From Lachnospiraceae bacterium (GTDB taxonomy: Bacteria; Bacillota; Clostridia; Lachnospirales; Lachnospiraceae), in contig JAGAMF010000008.1 in the NCBI GenBank assembly GCA_017624855.1, forward strand, positions 62,001 to 126,000: 64,000 bases of DNA. Reading direction: 5' to 3'. The position numbers and the translations under genes were made by a program. The notes beneath the pieces are model-generated. The model was not told where the DNA came from. It did not search any database and saw only the letters and a list, made by a program, of their open reading frames with translations. Numbering within the stretch: position 1 is the first letter of the stretch; the number at the start of each line of letters is the position of its first letter. This document shows, one piece after another, positions 8,665 through 16,997 of the stretch.

Positions 8665-10260
8665 TTATTTATATTCTTTTGCAAAATATTTAAAAAACAC
8701 CTCTTGTTCGGGATCTACCGATACAAAATTTGCATATTCATAACCGGTCTCTACTTCCCAGCCCATAGGGCCGTCTCCTCCGAGAGTATACAAATAGTCT
8801 TCCATCGGATTATCCAATCCCTTAAGAACCACTTGGCGACATCCTCGATAAAATTCCACCATCGGTGTAATGCTGCCCAATATAAGAGTAACAATTAAAA
8901 CGATATACAGTGTACGATTTACAGTTCCTTTTTTTGACAACCAGTGTTTTTCTTCCATAAGGAACTTCATAACCATGTAATACATAAAAAACAACGGCGG
9001 TATGGAAGCTCTCATGGGAAAATCATATTGTCCTCCTATTTTCAGGAACGGGAACACCAACAGGCAGATTACTGCTGTATAAAACAAGGGATTTTTATAA
9101 TTTTTCCTTGCCACAAGCAATGCGTACACCCCAAATTCCAAAAAGACAAACATAAGATATGTGGTTAGCCGTCCTGTATTCACCGCTTCCTCGGATACCT
9201 CTTCACCGGTCTGTACGATTACCGTCTCCTGCTCCACCCTTAATGCTCCGCTTCCGGAAATAACAGTATTACTCAGCAGGTAACTTCCGATAAAAATGAA
9301 AATAAAAGCCACTGCCAGCATATTGACCGGAGATACAATGTCCTTCAAGAAACCAAGGCCTTTTTTATTCCTGAATGCTTCAATTCCTTTTATTACGCCC
9401 AGAACAATACAGAAAACAAAGAATCCAATAAAAGGCAGCGGTCCCGAAAACAAACACATCATACCAAGAAATACATAATTTCGTATGGTCTTTTCCTGTA
9501 AAAGACATGCAAATGCAATCCAGGGAATAATACTTTGGTTAAATACCCAGAACAAGCAGGTTGTAAAGGAACTGTACTGGAAGCGATTTGCCCACCATTC
9601 CAAATGATATAAATTTGCTCCCAAAGGTTCAATGGAACCCAAAATATCCATTCCGCTGAAAAACACAAAACCAAGCACTACCAAAAGCTGCTTCTTTGAA
9701 GTATCTGCATGTAACAATGTAAGAAGCAAAGAAAACAAAACAAGGATTAAAAAGGCCGCCCAGACATAAATTGCCACAGACGCCACCTGAAATGCCACCA
9801 CATCATTGGCTCCGAACAAAAGTGCAAGTTTACCGAACAATGCCGGCACCAGCCAAAAACCGATATAGTAAACCAGTGCGCCCTCATACAATTCATAAAA
9901 TACCGGCCAATCCCTTAGAACAATATCTCTGTAAATTGCATTTCTCCAGGGATAGTCCTTACTTTGCGCCCAGAAACCGCCGATTCCCGACTGCCAGACC
10001 CAGACCAACGCAATAATAATTACTGCTATAAAAATGCCTTTTTTTACAGCTACCTTCCGTTCCGCGTCGGACATTTCCACAACTTTATTTTGGTTTGGCT
10101 TTTTCTTAAAATAAGCACCCAAATAAATACACAACAGCGTTGCAACCACCGCCACAACAGCCCAATACCATTTCATCCAGCCTATTGCAAATACAATAAA
10201 AGGTAATCCCAATGCAATAAAAGCAACTTTTTTAATTTTGGAATAGGATAATGTTAACAT
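8665..10260 (-). CDS. Polytopic membrane protein, putative GT-C type glycosyltransferase
   Basis: A 531-residue protein with about 11-13 hydrophobic segments and a long extracytoplasmic loop after the second or third helix (AQSKDYPWRNAIYRDIVLRD). I do not recognise a named family with certainty. The overall plan, one acidic/aromatic first loop followed by many helices, is that of lipid-linked-sugar-using GT-C enzymes or O-antigen polymerase-like proteins. It is the last gene of the polysaccharide locus, 19 bp after rfbG. A Wzy-like polymerase role is an alternative, since no other polymerase candidate is obvious in the locus. Confidence 0.55.
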   Translation of the reverse strand: MLTLSYSKIKKVAFIALGLPFIVFAIGWMKWYWAVVAVVATLLCIYLGAYFKKKPNQNKVVEMSDAERKVAVKKGIFIAVIIIALVWVWQSGIGGFWAQSKDYPWRNAIYRDIVLRDWPVFYELYEGALVYYIGFWLVPALFGKLALLFGANDVVAFQVASVAIYVWAAFLILVLFSLLLTLLHADTSKKQLLVVLGFVFFSGMDILGSIEPLGANLYHLEWWANRFQYSSFTTCLFWVFNQSIIPWIAFACLLQEKTIRNYVFLGMMCLFSGPLPFIGFFVFCIVLGVIKGIEAFRNKKGLGFLKDIVSPVNMLAVAFIFIFIGSYLLSNTVISGSGALRVEQETVIVQTGEEVSEEAVNTGRLTTYLMFVFLEFGVYALLVARKNYKNPLFYTAVICLLVFPFLKIGGQYDFPMRASIPPLFFMYYMVMKFLMEEKHWLSKKGTVNRTLYIVLIVTLILGSITPMVEFYRGCRQVVLKGLDNPMEDYLYTLGGDGPMGWEVETGYEYANFVSVDPEQEVFFKYFAKEYK

Positions 10261-10279
10261 GTTTCAACTTCCTTTAAAG

Positions 10280-11353
10280 TTATTTACGAAGATATTCTTT
10301 AATCTGTTTCTGCATACATACGGAAACATCTTTGCCCTTCAAATAATACTGCATCCACTCAATACTTTTATGTACAGCTTCATGGGCTGTCCACTTCGGC
10401 TGCCAGTTAAAATTCTTTTTTAACTTATCGCAGTTTAAGCTTAGCATGGCAGCTTCATGAGGTGCGTTCTCTTCTTCCGTATACATCCAGTCAAACGGTG
10501 TATTTTTACCGAACTCACCACTGTTCCATATGGTCTGAAAATGCATCAGCATCTCACTTACACTCTGTACATCCGACTCATCAGGACCTACATTGTATGC
10601 TCCTGCCAGCTCCGGCTTGGCAATCTGCTCCTTGGCAATCATCAAATACGCAACCAAAGGCTCCAAAACATGTTGAAAAGGTCTTGTGGCTCTCGGATTA
10701 CGAATCATTACCTTGGAATTTGTCTGAATGGCACGAAAACAATCCGGAACCAGTCTGTCCTTGGCAAAATCACCTCCGCCGATTACATTACCCGCACGCA
10801 ATATGGATACCGGTATTTTTCGTTCTGATAAAAATGAGTTTACATAACTACTTGTTAATATATCCGCACAAGATTTGGAGTTGGAGTAGGGATCATGTCC
10901 GTTCAATATATCATCTTCCACATACCCCTTCGGTCTGCTGTCGTTCCGATACACTTTATCCGTTGTAACAATAATTACGGATTTTACGGTATCTGTTGTA
11001 CGAACACATTCCAATATATTTACCGTACCCATAACATTGGTTTCATAAGTTTCTCTGGGTGATATGTAAGACTCCCGCACCAAAGGTTGGGCCGCCAAAT
11101 GAAATACCACATCCGGTTTCGCTTCCGCAAAAACCTTCTTCAAATTTTTATAATCTCTTATGTCGCCAATCACCGAATTCATGCGTTCATCAAGTTTACA
11201 TAACTTGTACAAAGACGGAGTTGTCGGGGGATTTAACGAATACCCGGTTACCTCCGCTCCCGCTTCCAACAGAAGAAAGGACAACCATGCTCCCTTAAAA
11301 CCGGTATGTCCCGTTATAAACACTTTTTTACCGCTATAAAAGTTTAAATCCAT
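10280..11353 (-). CDS. rfbG: CDP-glucose 4,6-dehydratase
   Basis: A 357-residue extended SDR enzyme starting MDLNFYSGKKVFITGHTGFKGAWLS, with the NAD-binding GHTGFKG, a VTTDKVY segment and an active-site YxxxK later (DPYSNSKSCAD). It converts CDP-glucose to CDP-4-keto-6-deoxyglucose, the entry to CDP-3,6-dideoxy and branched sugars. An upstream in-frame start at 11386 would overlap rfbF. The ATG at 11353 has GAGG 5 nt upstream and leaves a 7-bp gap, so I prefer it. The gene directly follows rfbF, its biosynthetic partner. Two copies of the 10-bp motif lie inside it, read in two different frames (Tyr-Val-Asn at 10838, Leu-Cys-Lys at 11194). Confidence 0.94.
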   Translation of the reverse strand: MDLNFYSGKKVFITGHTGFKGAWLSFLLLEAGAEVTGYSLNPPTTPSLYKLCKLDERMNSVIGDIRDYKNLKKVFAEAKPDVVFHLAAQPLVRESYISPRETYETNVMGTVNILECVRTTDTVKSVIIVTTDKVYRNDSRPKGYVEDDILNGHDPYSNSKSCADILTSSYVNSFLSERKIPVSILRAGNVIGGGDFAKDRLVPDCFRAIQTNSKVMIRNPRATRPFQHVLEPLVAYLMIAKEQIAKPELAGAYNVGPDESDVQSVSEMLMHFQTIWNSGEFGKNTPFDWMYTEEENAPHEAAMLSLNCDKLKKNFNWQPKWTAHEAVHKSIEWMQYYLKGKDVSVCMQKQIKEYLRK

Positions 11354-11360
11354 TGTAACC

Positions 11361-12158
11361 TCACTTCCATACCATCCATGGTGCACTGTCTGTCCTACAC
11401 ATATGATCCAAATACATCTGTTCCTTTAAGGTATCCATTGGAGACCAAAAGCCGTCATGCCTGTATGCAGCCATCTCTCCCGCTCCGGAAAGCTTCTCAA
11501 AAGGACCATCCTCCAACATTTCGCTTCCGTCTCCCAAATAATCAAAAACCGCCCGATTCATTACCATAAAACCGGCGTTAATCAAAGAAGCTTCGCCTTT
11601 GGTTTTTTCACGGAAACTCGCCACTTCGGACTGATTTTCTTTTAATTTTAATTGCCCAAAACGCTCTTCTTTGGGATAGGTTGTAATGGTAACACATTTC
11701 CCCTGTTTTCTGTGAAACGCCAAAAGTTGGTCTATGTTCACATCGCTGACGCCGTCTCCGTAAGTAAGAAAGAATTCCTCTTCTCCTTCCAGATACTGTC
11801 TGATTCGCAAAAGTCTGCCAGCCGTCAAAGTTTCAAGTCCGGTATCTACAAGGGTCACCTTAAATCTCTCATTTTCTGCCGTAGCATTGCCTGCCATAGC
11901 CACAGCACCGGAATCATTCGCACTTAAATCATAGCAACTAACGGTTCTCGTGTTATTGTAATTTACAAAATATTCTTTTATCATATGTCCCTTGTATCCG
12001 CAGCAGACTATAAATTCATCTACACCATAAAAGGAGTACAATTTCATTATATGCCACAGAATGGGGCGCCCTCCGATTTCTACCAGAGGCTTGGGTTTAA
12101 AGCGGGACTCTTCGCTGATGCGACTTCCCTTTCCCCCTGCTAAAATTACTGCTTTCAT
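11361..12158 (-). CDS. rfbF: Glucose-1-phosphate cytidylyltransferase
   Basis: A 265-residue nucleotidyltransferase with the N-terminal LAGGKGSRISEES loop, KPKPLVEIGGRPILWHIMK and the RfbF-type SVDxL-like segment GDGVSDVNIDQLL. It makes CDP-glucose from CTP and glucose-1-phosphate, feeding RfbG next to it. The ATG (12156-12158) abuts the TAG stop of the upstream paralogue, so the two are translationally linked. Its intact glycine-rich loop makes it the better candidate for the active cytidylyltransferase of the pair. Confidence 0.92.
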   Translation of the reverse strand: MKAVILAGGKGSRISEESRFKPKPLVEIGGRPILWHIMKLYSFYGVDEFIVCCGYKGHMIKEYFVNYNNTRTVSCYDLSANDSGAVAMAGNATAENERFKVTLVDTGLETLTAGRLLRIRQYLEGEEEFFLTYGDGVSDVNIDQLLAFHRKQGKCVTITTYPKEERFGQLKLKENQSEVASFREKTKGEASLINAGFMVMNRAVFDYLGDGSEMLEDGPFEKLSGAGEMAAYRHDGFWSPMDTLKEQMYLDHMCRTDSAPWMVWK

Positions 12159-12935
12159 CTAGTTCTCCCATACCTTCCAAGGTGCCTTGCCGTCTTCCCA
12201 CAATGTTTCCAACGCCACACTGTCACGCATGGTTTCCACCGGTCTCCAGAATCCATGATGACGATAGGTGTGAACCTTCTCTTTTTCTGCCGTCTTTTTC
12301 ATAAAAGCTTCATTTAATTCTTCACCTGACAATGCTTCCACCGCATTGGCCGAGAAAATATAGCAGCTGGCATTTACCCATGCCTGTCCCGCCGCAGATA
12401 ATTCGGCTTCTTTCTTTCCCAGCAACACATCGTCCTCGCCAATGGATAAGAAAGAATGACGTCCTGTAGGCTTTGCTACCGCCATAGTGATAAAAGAATC
12501 CTTCTCTTTATGTAACTGTGCCATCTGCCACATGTCTATATCCGACAAACAGTCACCGTAAGTAACAAAGAACGGTTCACCCTTCACAAAATCCTTCACC
12601 TGTAAAATTCTCTGACTGGTAGTTGATTCCAGCCCCGTATCTACCACCGTTACTTTCCAATCCTCGGTTCTTTTATGGTGAACAATAATTTCGTTGCTTG
12701 CCAAATCCACGGTAATATCGGATTGATAAATATAAAAATCCTTAAAATATTCCTTAATTATGTTAACCTTGTATCCGCCGCACACAATAAATTCATTGAA
12801 GCCATAATGTGCATACTGCTTCATGATATGCCAAAGTAAAGGTCTTCCCCCGATCTCTGCCATAGGCTTGGGAATACCGTTTTTTACATCGCTGATTGTA
12901 CTGGGAAGTCCTCCCGCCAAAATAATTACTTTCAT
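12159..12935 (-). CDS. Second RfbF-like nucleotidyltransferase with altered signature loop
   Basis: A 258-residue paralogue of the next gene, sharing KPMAEIGGRPLLWHIMKQY, EFIVCGGY, VDTGLE, FFVTYGDCLSDIDM and the C-terminal APWKVW. Its N-terminal loop reads LAGGLPSTISDVKNGIPKP: the usual G-x-G-[ST]-R is replaced by G-L-P-S-T, losing the arginine and one glycine that contact the nucleotide triphosphate. It may use another nucleotide or sugar, act as a regulatory partner of RfbF, or be impaired. It heads the rfbF2-rfbF-rfbG run, with about 50 bp separating it from capA. Confidence 0.8.
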   Translation of the reverse strand: MKVIILAGGLPSTISDVKNGIPKPMAEIGGRPLLWHIMKQYAHYGFNEFIVCGGYKVNIIKEYFKDFYIYQSDITVDLASNEIIVHHKRTEDWKVTVVDTGLESTTSQRILQVKDFVKGEPFFVTYGDCLSDIDMWQMAQLHKEKDSFITMAVAKPTGRHSFLSIGEDDVLLGKKEAELSAAGQAWVNASCYIFSANAVEALSGEELNEAFMKKTAEKEKVHTYRHHGFWRPVETMRDSVALETLWEDGKAPWKVWEN

Positions 12936-12987
12936 GTTGTTTCCTCTTATTGTCCTTGCTGTACGGTTTAAAAGAAATATATTTTAA

Positions 12988-14193
12988 TTATAAATCATAT
13001 TCTCCACAAACACCATATGATTCTATTTCTTTTCCGGAAAAACGAATGGCAATTTTTTGCATATCATTCCACAATGCCGTCTTCTCTTTTTCATCAGTCA
13101 ACAAATCATATAATGCTTTCGCCGGAACAACTTTTATACCCATAGGATTGTCGTTCAAATAAATGGTTTTTAAAATACTGTATGTCATTCTTTTTATGAC
13201 TGTTTCTGTTCCTTTTTTATCCAAATACACATTCCAAGCCACAGAATAACCAGGCATGTCTTTTTCATCCTGCTCAGAATCCGGAAAATAATCAAAATCC
13301 CCCAAAGAATATGCAACAGCTTTACCGTCTGCATATCGAGAAAAATCCCCACCGTGCACTACATGTTCATGTGTTCCTGCCACAATTCCGATCCCCTGTT
13401 TCATTAAATAGGAGGCCAGTTCTTTTGTGTCCTTTGTAGCCTCTGAATTAAATTGTCCTCCGGCATGCATAAACATAACTATAACATCGGGATTTTCTTT
13501 TCTTAATCTTCTTATATTTTTTCGTAATTCCCTTTTGCATCTGCCGGATGCTTCCTTTCTTTCATATACAGGTCTTTGTAAGTTGATTGGATGAAAAAAC
13601 CTCTCGATTAGTTTACATAAAACTGATAGATTACTCTCCGGACAATCGAAACAATATCGAGCAAGTCTACCACTCAACTCCTGATTTTGAAAAAGATTAA
13701 CTCGCCAGTATTCTTTTTTCGGTAAATAGTTACGATTTGCAAATGCATTGGTTCCATATGTATATGAAAGCACCCCTATTCTGACTCCATTTACATCTAT
13801 AATGCATGGTTCTTTCAACTTATTATCAAATACACCTGTATGATAAGCTCCGATTTTATCTAAACTTTTAATTGTTGACACAATTCCGGCTATCCCCCGA
13901 TCCAAACAATGATTGTTTGCAGTAGAAAAAAATCGAATTCCTGCTTCATATGCATCCTTTGCAAACTCAAAAGGTGAATTGAAACAATATTTTTCTCGCG
14001 TCAAATCAGAATTATTGTACGAAATGGGTGTTTCCAAATTTGCCATAACCAAATCCGATTCCGACAGATACGGGGCAACATCTTCAAACAGAGAACGAAA
14101 ATCATATCCACCGGTTTCCTTTTGAAAGCATTTCAACATAGGTTCCTCACACATGAGATCCCCTAAAAAAGTGATTTTTATTTCATTCCCCAT
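12988..14193 (-). CDS. CapA family metallophosphatase-like protein
   Basis: A 401-residue protein with the CapA (PGA_cap) metallophosphoesterase motifs: ITFLGDLMC (metal-binding Asp), MANLETPI, TANNHCLDRG, MFMHAGGQ and GTHEHVVHG. CapA proteins occur in poly-gamma-glutamate and capsule loci; the exact reaction in sugar-polymer loci is not established. No signal peptide is visible, so the domain may be cytoplasmic. An upstream frame extension to 14274 exists, but the AGGAG at 14202-14206, 8 nt before the ATG at 14193 and inside the end of the flippase gene, fixes this start. Contains a motif copy at 13611. Confidence 0.85.
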   Translation of the reverse strand: MGNEIKITFLGDLMCEEPMLKCFQKETGGYDFRSLFEDVAPYLSESDLVMANLETPISYNNSDLTREKYCFNSPFEFAKDAYEAGIRFFSTANNHCLDRGIAGIVSTIKSLDKIGAYHTGVFDNKLKEPCIIDVNGVRIGVLSYTYGTNAFANRNYLPKKEYWRVNLFQNQELSGRLARYCFDCPESNLSVLCKLIERFFHPINLQRPVYERKEASGRCKRELRKNIRRLRKENPDVIVMFMHAGGQFNSEATKDTKELASYLMKQGIGIVAGTHEHVVHGGDFSRYADGKAVAYSLGDFDYFPDSEQDEKDMPGYSVAWNVYLDKKGTETVIKRMTYSILKTIYLNDNPMGIKVVPAKALYDLLTDEKEKTALWNDMQKIAIRFSGKEIESYGVCGEYDL

Positions 14194-14197
14194 AGTT

Positions 14198-15742
14198 TTA
14201 TCTCCTAAAAGCAGCAAACTTTCTTTTAATAATATCAAAAATTTCCCGACGCTCCTGTTTACGAAATACCGCAATAAACTGAATCAAAAAGCCGATTATG
14301 AGCATAATCAAAACAGTTAAAACAAAATCTCCCCAACCCCTGTTTGGAATCCAAAAAGTAGCACCATAACCAACAAAAACCAAAACAATGGTACTAATTA
14401 CAGAAACAAGTACCTGTTTATAAAAATGTTTTGAACTAACGCCTAAATATTTTGCTGTTACCGGAACCGTAAAAAACATATTTCTTATGAGGCAAACCAC
14501 CTCACTTACAAGCATAACCGCCCAAATACCCATATCGGTAAAACACACCAAAATCGTCATAAGTATCACAGATATTACACCGCTTATGAGTACTGCCACA
14601 GCATTTTCTTTTACTTTATTTACGGTTGGAAAAACAGTATATAAAATCTGAATACCTGATGTAAACACATATCCCATAACACTGATGCATGCCAACATAT
14701 GCAATATCGTGGCATCCTGAGAAGGTACCCATAATGCAAAAAAACGATTTCCCAATACAATCACTCCGGCTACGGGAATTGTAATTAGCATTGAAGTGAT
14801 TTTCATTGCACGCTTTATTTCTTTTAAAAGGGCATTCATGTCGCCCTTACCATAATGAATTGTTAATCCGGGAGCTAAAGCATCTCTTATAGCAATAGAT
14901 AACTGCGATATATATTCTGCCAATATTTTGGAAAGAGTAGCCACTCCCATCACTCCGGGTCCCAACACTATATTACAAATGAGCAAATCTAACCCGTCCA
15001 ATAAAATAATACCTGCGTTGGATGCAGAATTCCAGATTCCGGAACCCACCAATTCTTTTATTGCAGATTTGGAATATGTAATTTGTCCGGGTTTTAATAG
15101 AATTTTCAATTCCGGTGTTAATTTGTGTGTGTTATATGCATTGATTGCCAAACTCATTAAACATACCAAAGAAGCCGCTAATCCGATATACCACACCTTC
15201 GGTACACAAATCATAAAAACTATAAATAAAAAAACACTTCGAAACACTGTTGTTGCCATCGTGGGTAGGTACATCCGATCCATACGATTGGTTGCGTAAG
15301 TACCACAATCCCAATTTGGCATAGCAGTACCTATAAAGAAATTAAAAAATACAAAACCAAATAAAATTTTAACATCTACTATCAATTCAGACGGAATATT
15401 AATGAGCAATTCCATAAAAACAATGAACAATGCAGCAGGAATGATTAAAATTGCAACAATAATCAAATTTCCCCAGAATACAGAATTATAATATAATTGA
15501 GCTTTTTTATAATCCTTCTGTACATAGCTCACAGTAATATACCTTGCCGCCATACTGTTAAGCGCCGTTACAATCAACTGACCATACATAACAAAATTAT
15601 TTGCCAACACCACAAAACCATTGGCTTCCACACCAATATTTTCCACAATAAAAGGTGAAAGAAAGAAGCTGATTATTAAGTTTAAAATCAGTGTTATTAC
15701 ACTACATGACACATTGATAAGCGTCCTTTTGGATGCCTTCAT
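14198..15742 (-). CDS. Polysaccharide flippase (Wzx/MVF-like)
   Basis: A 514-residue protein with about 12-14 transmembrane helices and the N-terminal pattern of the polysaccharide_synt/Wzx family (LNLIISFFLSPFIVENIG). It is probably the exporter that flips undecaprenyl-linked repeat units across the membrane. It is the only flippase candidate in the locus. Its stop codon overlaps the ribosome binding site region of capA, and it follows the PP-loop gene after 15 bp, so the genes look co-transcribed. Confidence 0.88.
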   Translation of the reverse strand: MKASKRTLINVSCSVITLILNLIISFFLSPFIVENIGVEANGFVVLANNFVMYGQLIVTALNSMAARYITVSYVQKDYKKAQLYYNSVFWGNLIIVAILIIPAALFIVFMELLINIPSELIVDVKILFGFVFFNFFIGTAMPNWDCGTYATNRMDRMYLPTMATTVFRSVFLFIVFMICVPKVWYIGLAASLVCLMSLAINAYNTHKLTPELKILLKPGQITYSKSAIKELVGSGIWNSASNAGIILLDGLDLLICNIVLGPGVMGVATLSKILAEYISQLSIAIRDALAPGLTIHYGKGDMNALLKEIKRAMKITSMLITIPVAGVIVLGNRFFALWVPSQDATILHMLACISVMGYVFTSGIQILYTVFPTVNKVKENAVAVLISGVISVILMTILVCFTDMGIWAVMLVSEVVCLIRNMFFTVPVTAKYLGVSSKHFYKQVLVSVISTIVLVFVGYGATFWIPNRGWGDFVLTVLIMLIIGFLIQFIAVFRKQERREIFDIIKRKFAAFRR

Positions 15743-15757
15743 ACGAACAGCTCCCCT

Positions 15758-16993
15758 TTATTTACCGCATATTTTTATGAATTTTTCTTTTAGTTTTTCT
15801 TTAAATGATATTTTCCAAATATTTGAAATATCCCCATCGTATATCCACTGTAAAGAATCTTTTATTTCATCTTTTGTATAATTTTGTTGCATTCTATTTT
15901 GAATATCGTAATACATTGGAGAATAGATTTCTGAGATCTGTATACCCTCTCCATTTTGAATCTGTGATGATAAATTCGCCAATTCAGATAGCGAACAGTC
16001 AAATCCATATTCTTCCGGATTGTATCCTTCCGCATAGATTTCCAACATTGTTCGAAAACACTTTTCGCATCTGCAGCAATTTATACCGTTTTGATTTTCC
16101 CAGCAAACCCGTAATTGCAAATCTTTTTTATTTTCTTTTGCGTATTGTAAAATATGCTCAATTTTTTGCTGTCTCTTATAATCATATCCATCATGCCATA
16201 CACTGCAGCCACAAAAATGCATTTCATTATCGATCTCCGGGTCTGATGCACAAGAAACAATCCCCTTATCTTCCACCGTTAAGGAAGACGCCAAGTAAAC
16301 CATCTTTTTATCTCTCAAATAAGCAATCGGCGCACTGTGAGAAATAATCCCTATACCATGCTGAAATCCATGCCACCAATTATCCCTACTTTTCCTGATT
16401 CGTTCTCCCAAAACATTGTAATTTACAAACTCACGAAATCCCGATTTTACAGTCGCATACTCTGCACCATACTCTAAAGCCGTTTTCATTAAATGTTCTT
16501 CTACTTTTTGAAAACCCTTTTTATGTTGCAGAAAAATGTCTGCTCCCCATATGGACACCAGTAACAAATTCTCGTCTTTGTGTCTTAATAATGTATCAAA
16601 GGAATCAACACCACCGGAAAAAAAGGCAATTGCTCCTTTATTATCCTTCGTTTGATTTTTTACACTTTTAGCAACTGCTAATTCGCCATCAAATTTCAGC
16701 ATCGGATACATTTTTCGATAGCCTTCTTTTACATGTTCAACACAATTATAAAAGTCCTCATCACATTCTTCCATTTCTACGAGAGCATCATATACCCAAG
16801 ATATAGGTAAAACATTTGCAAGAAAAGGAACAATTGCAATACCGGCAGGAACCCCTGATACATCCATGCTGTACTGTATTTCAAAAGAACGCATATCCGC
16901 AAAAGCTTCCTGCCAAGGCCCCGTGATTTCATAAGTATATCTTATTATATTTTCTTTTATTTCAGGTTGTCCCACAACCATTCCATTCTTCAT
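15758..16993 (-). CDS. PP-loop ATP pyrophosphatase with cysteine cluster (QueC/N-type fold), unknown substrate
   Basis: A 411-residue protein. The ATP-binding PP-loop FFSGGVDSFDTL is at about residues 124-135. A zinc-site-like cysteine cluster CWENQNGINCCRCEKC lies at about 315-330, resembling the CxxC-rich site of 7-cyano-7-deazaguanine synthase. Such enzymes adenylate a carboxylate or carbonyl and displace AMP with a nitrogen or sulphur nucleophile. In surface-glycan loci, PP-loop amidotransferases (WbpG/PseA type) convert sugar acids or N-acetyl groups to amides or amidines, but this protein does not look like a direct WbpG homologue. It ends 15 bp before the flippase and starts 4 bp after the GT2-pyruvyltransferase fusion. 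Confidence 0.75.
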   Translation of the reverse strand: MKNGMVVGQPEIKENIIRYTYEITGPWQEAFADMRSFEIQYSMDVSGVPAGIAIVPFLANVLPISWVYDALVEMEECDEDFYNCVEHVKEGYRKMYPMLKFDGELAVAKSVKNQTKDNKGAIAFFSGGVDSFDTLLRHKDENLLLVSIWGADIFLQHKKGFQKVEEHLMKTALEYGAEYATVKSGFREFVNYNVLGERIRKSRDNWWHGFQHGIGIISHSAPIAYLRDKKMVYLASSLTVEDKGIVSCASDPEIDNEMHFCGCSVWHDGYDYKRQQKIEHILQYAKENKKDLQLRVCWENQNGINCCRCEKCFRTMLEIYAEGYNPEEYGFDCSLSELANLSSQIQNGEGIQISEIYSPMYYDIQNRMQQNYTKDEIKDSLQWIYDGDISNIWKISFKEKLKEKFIKICGK

Positions 16994-16997
16994 AGCA

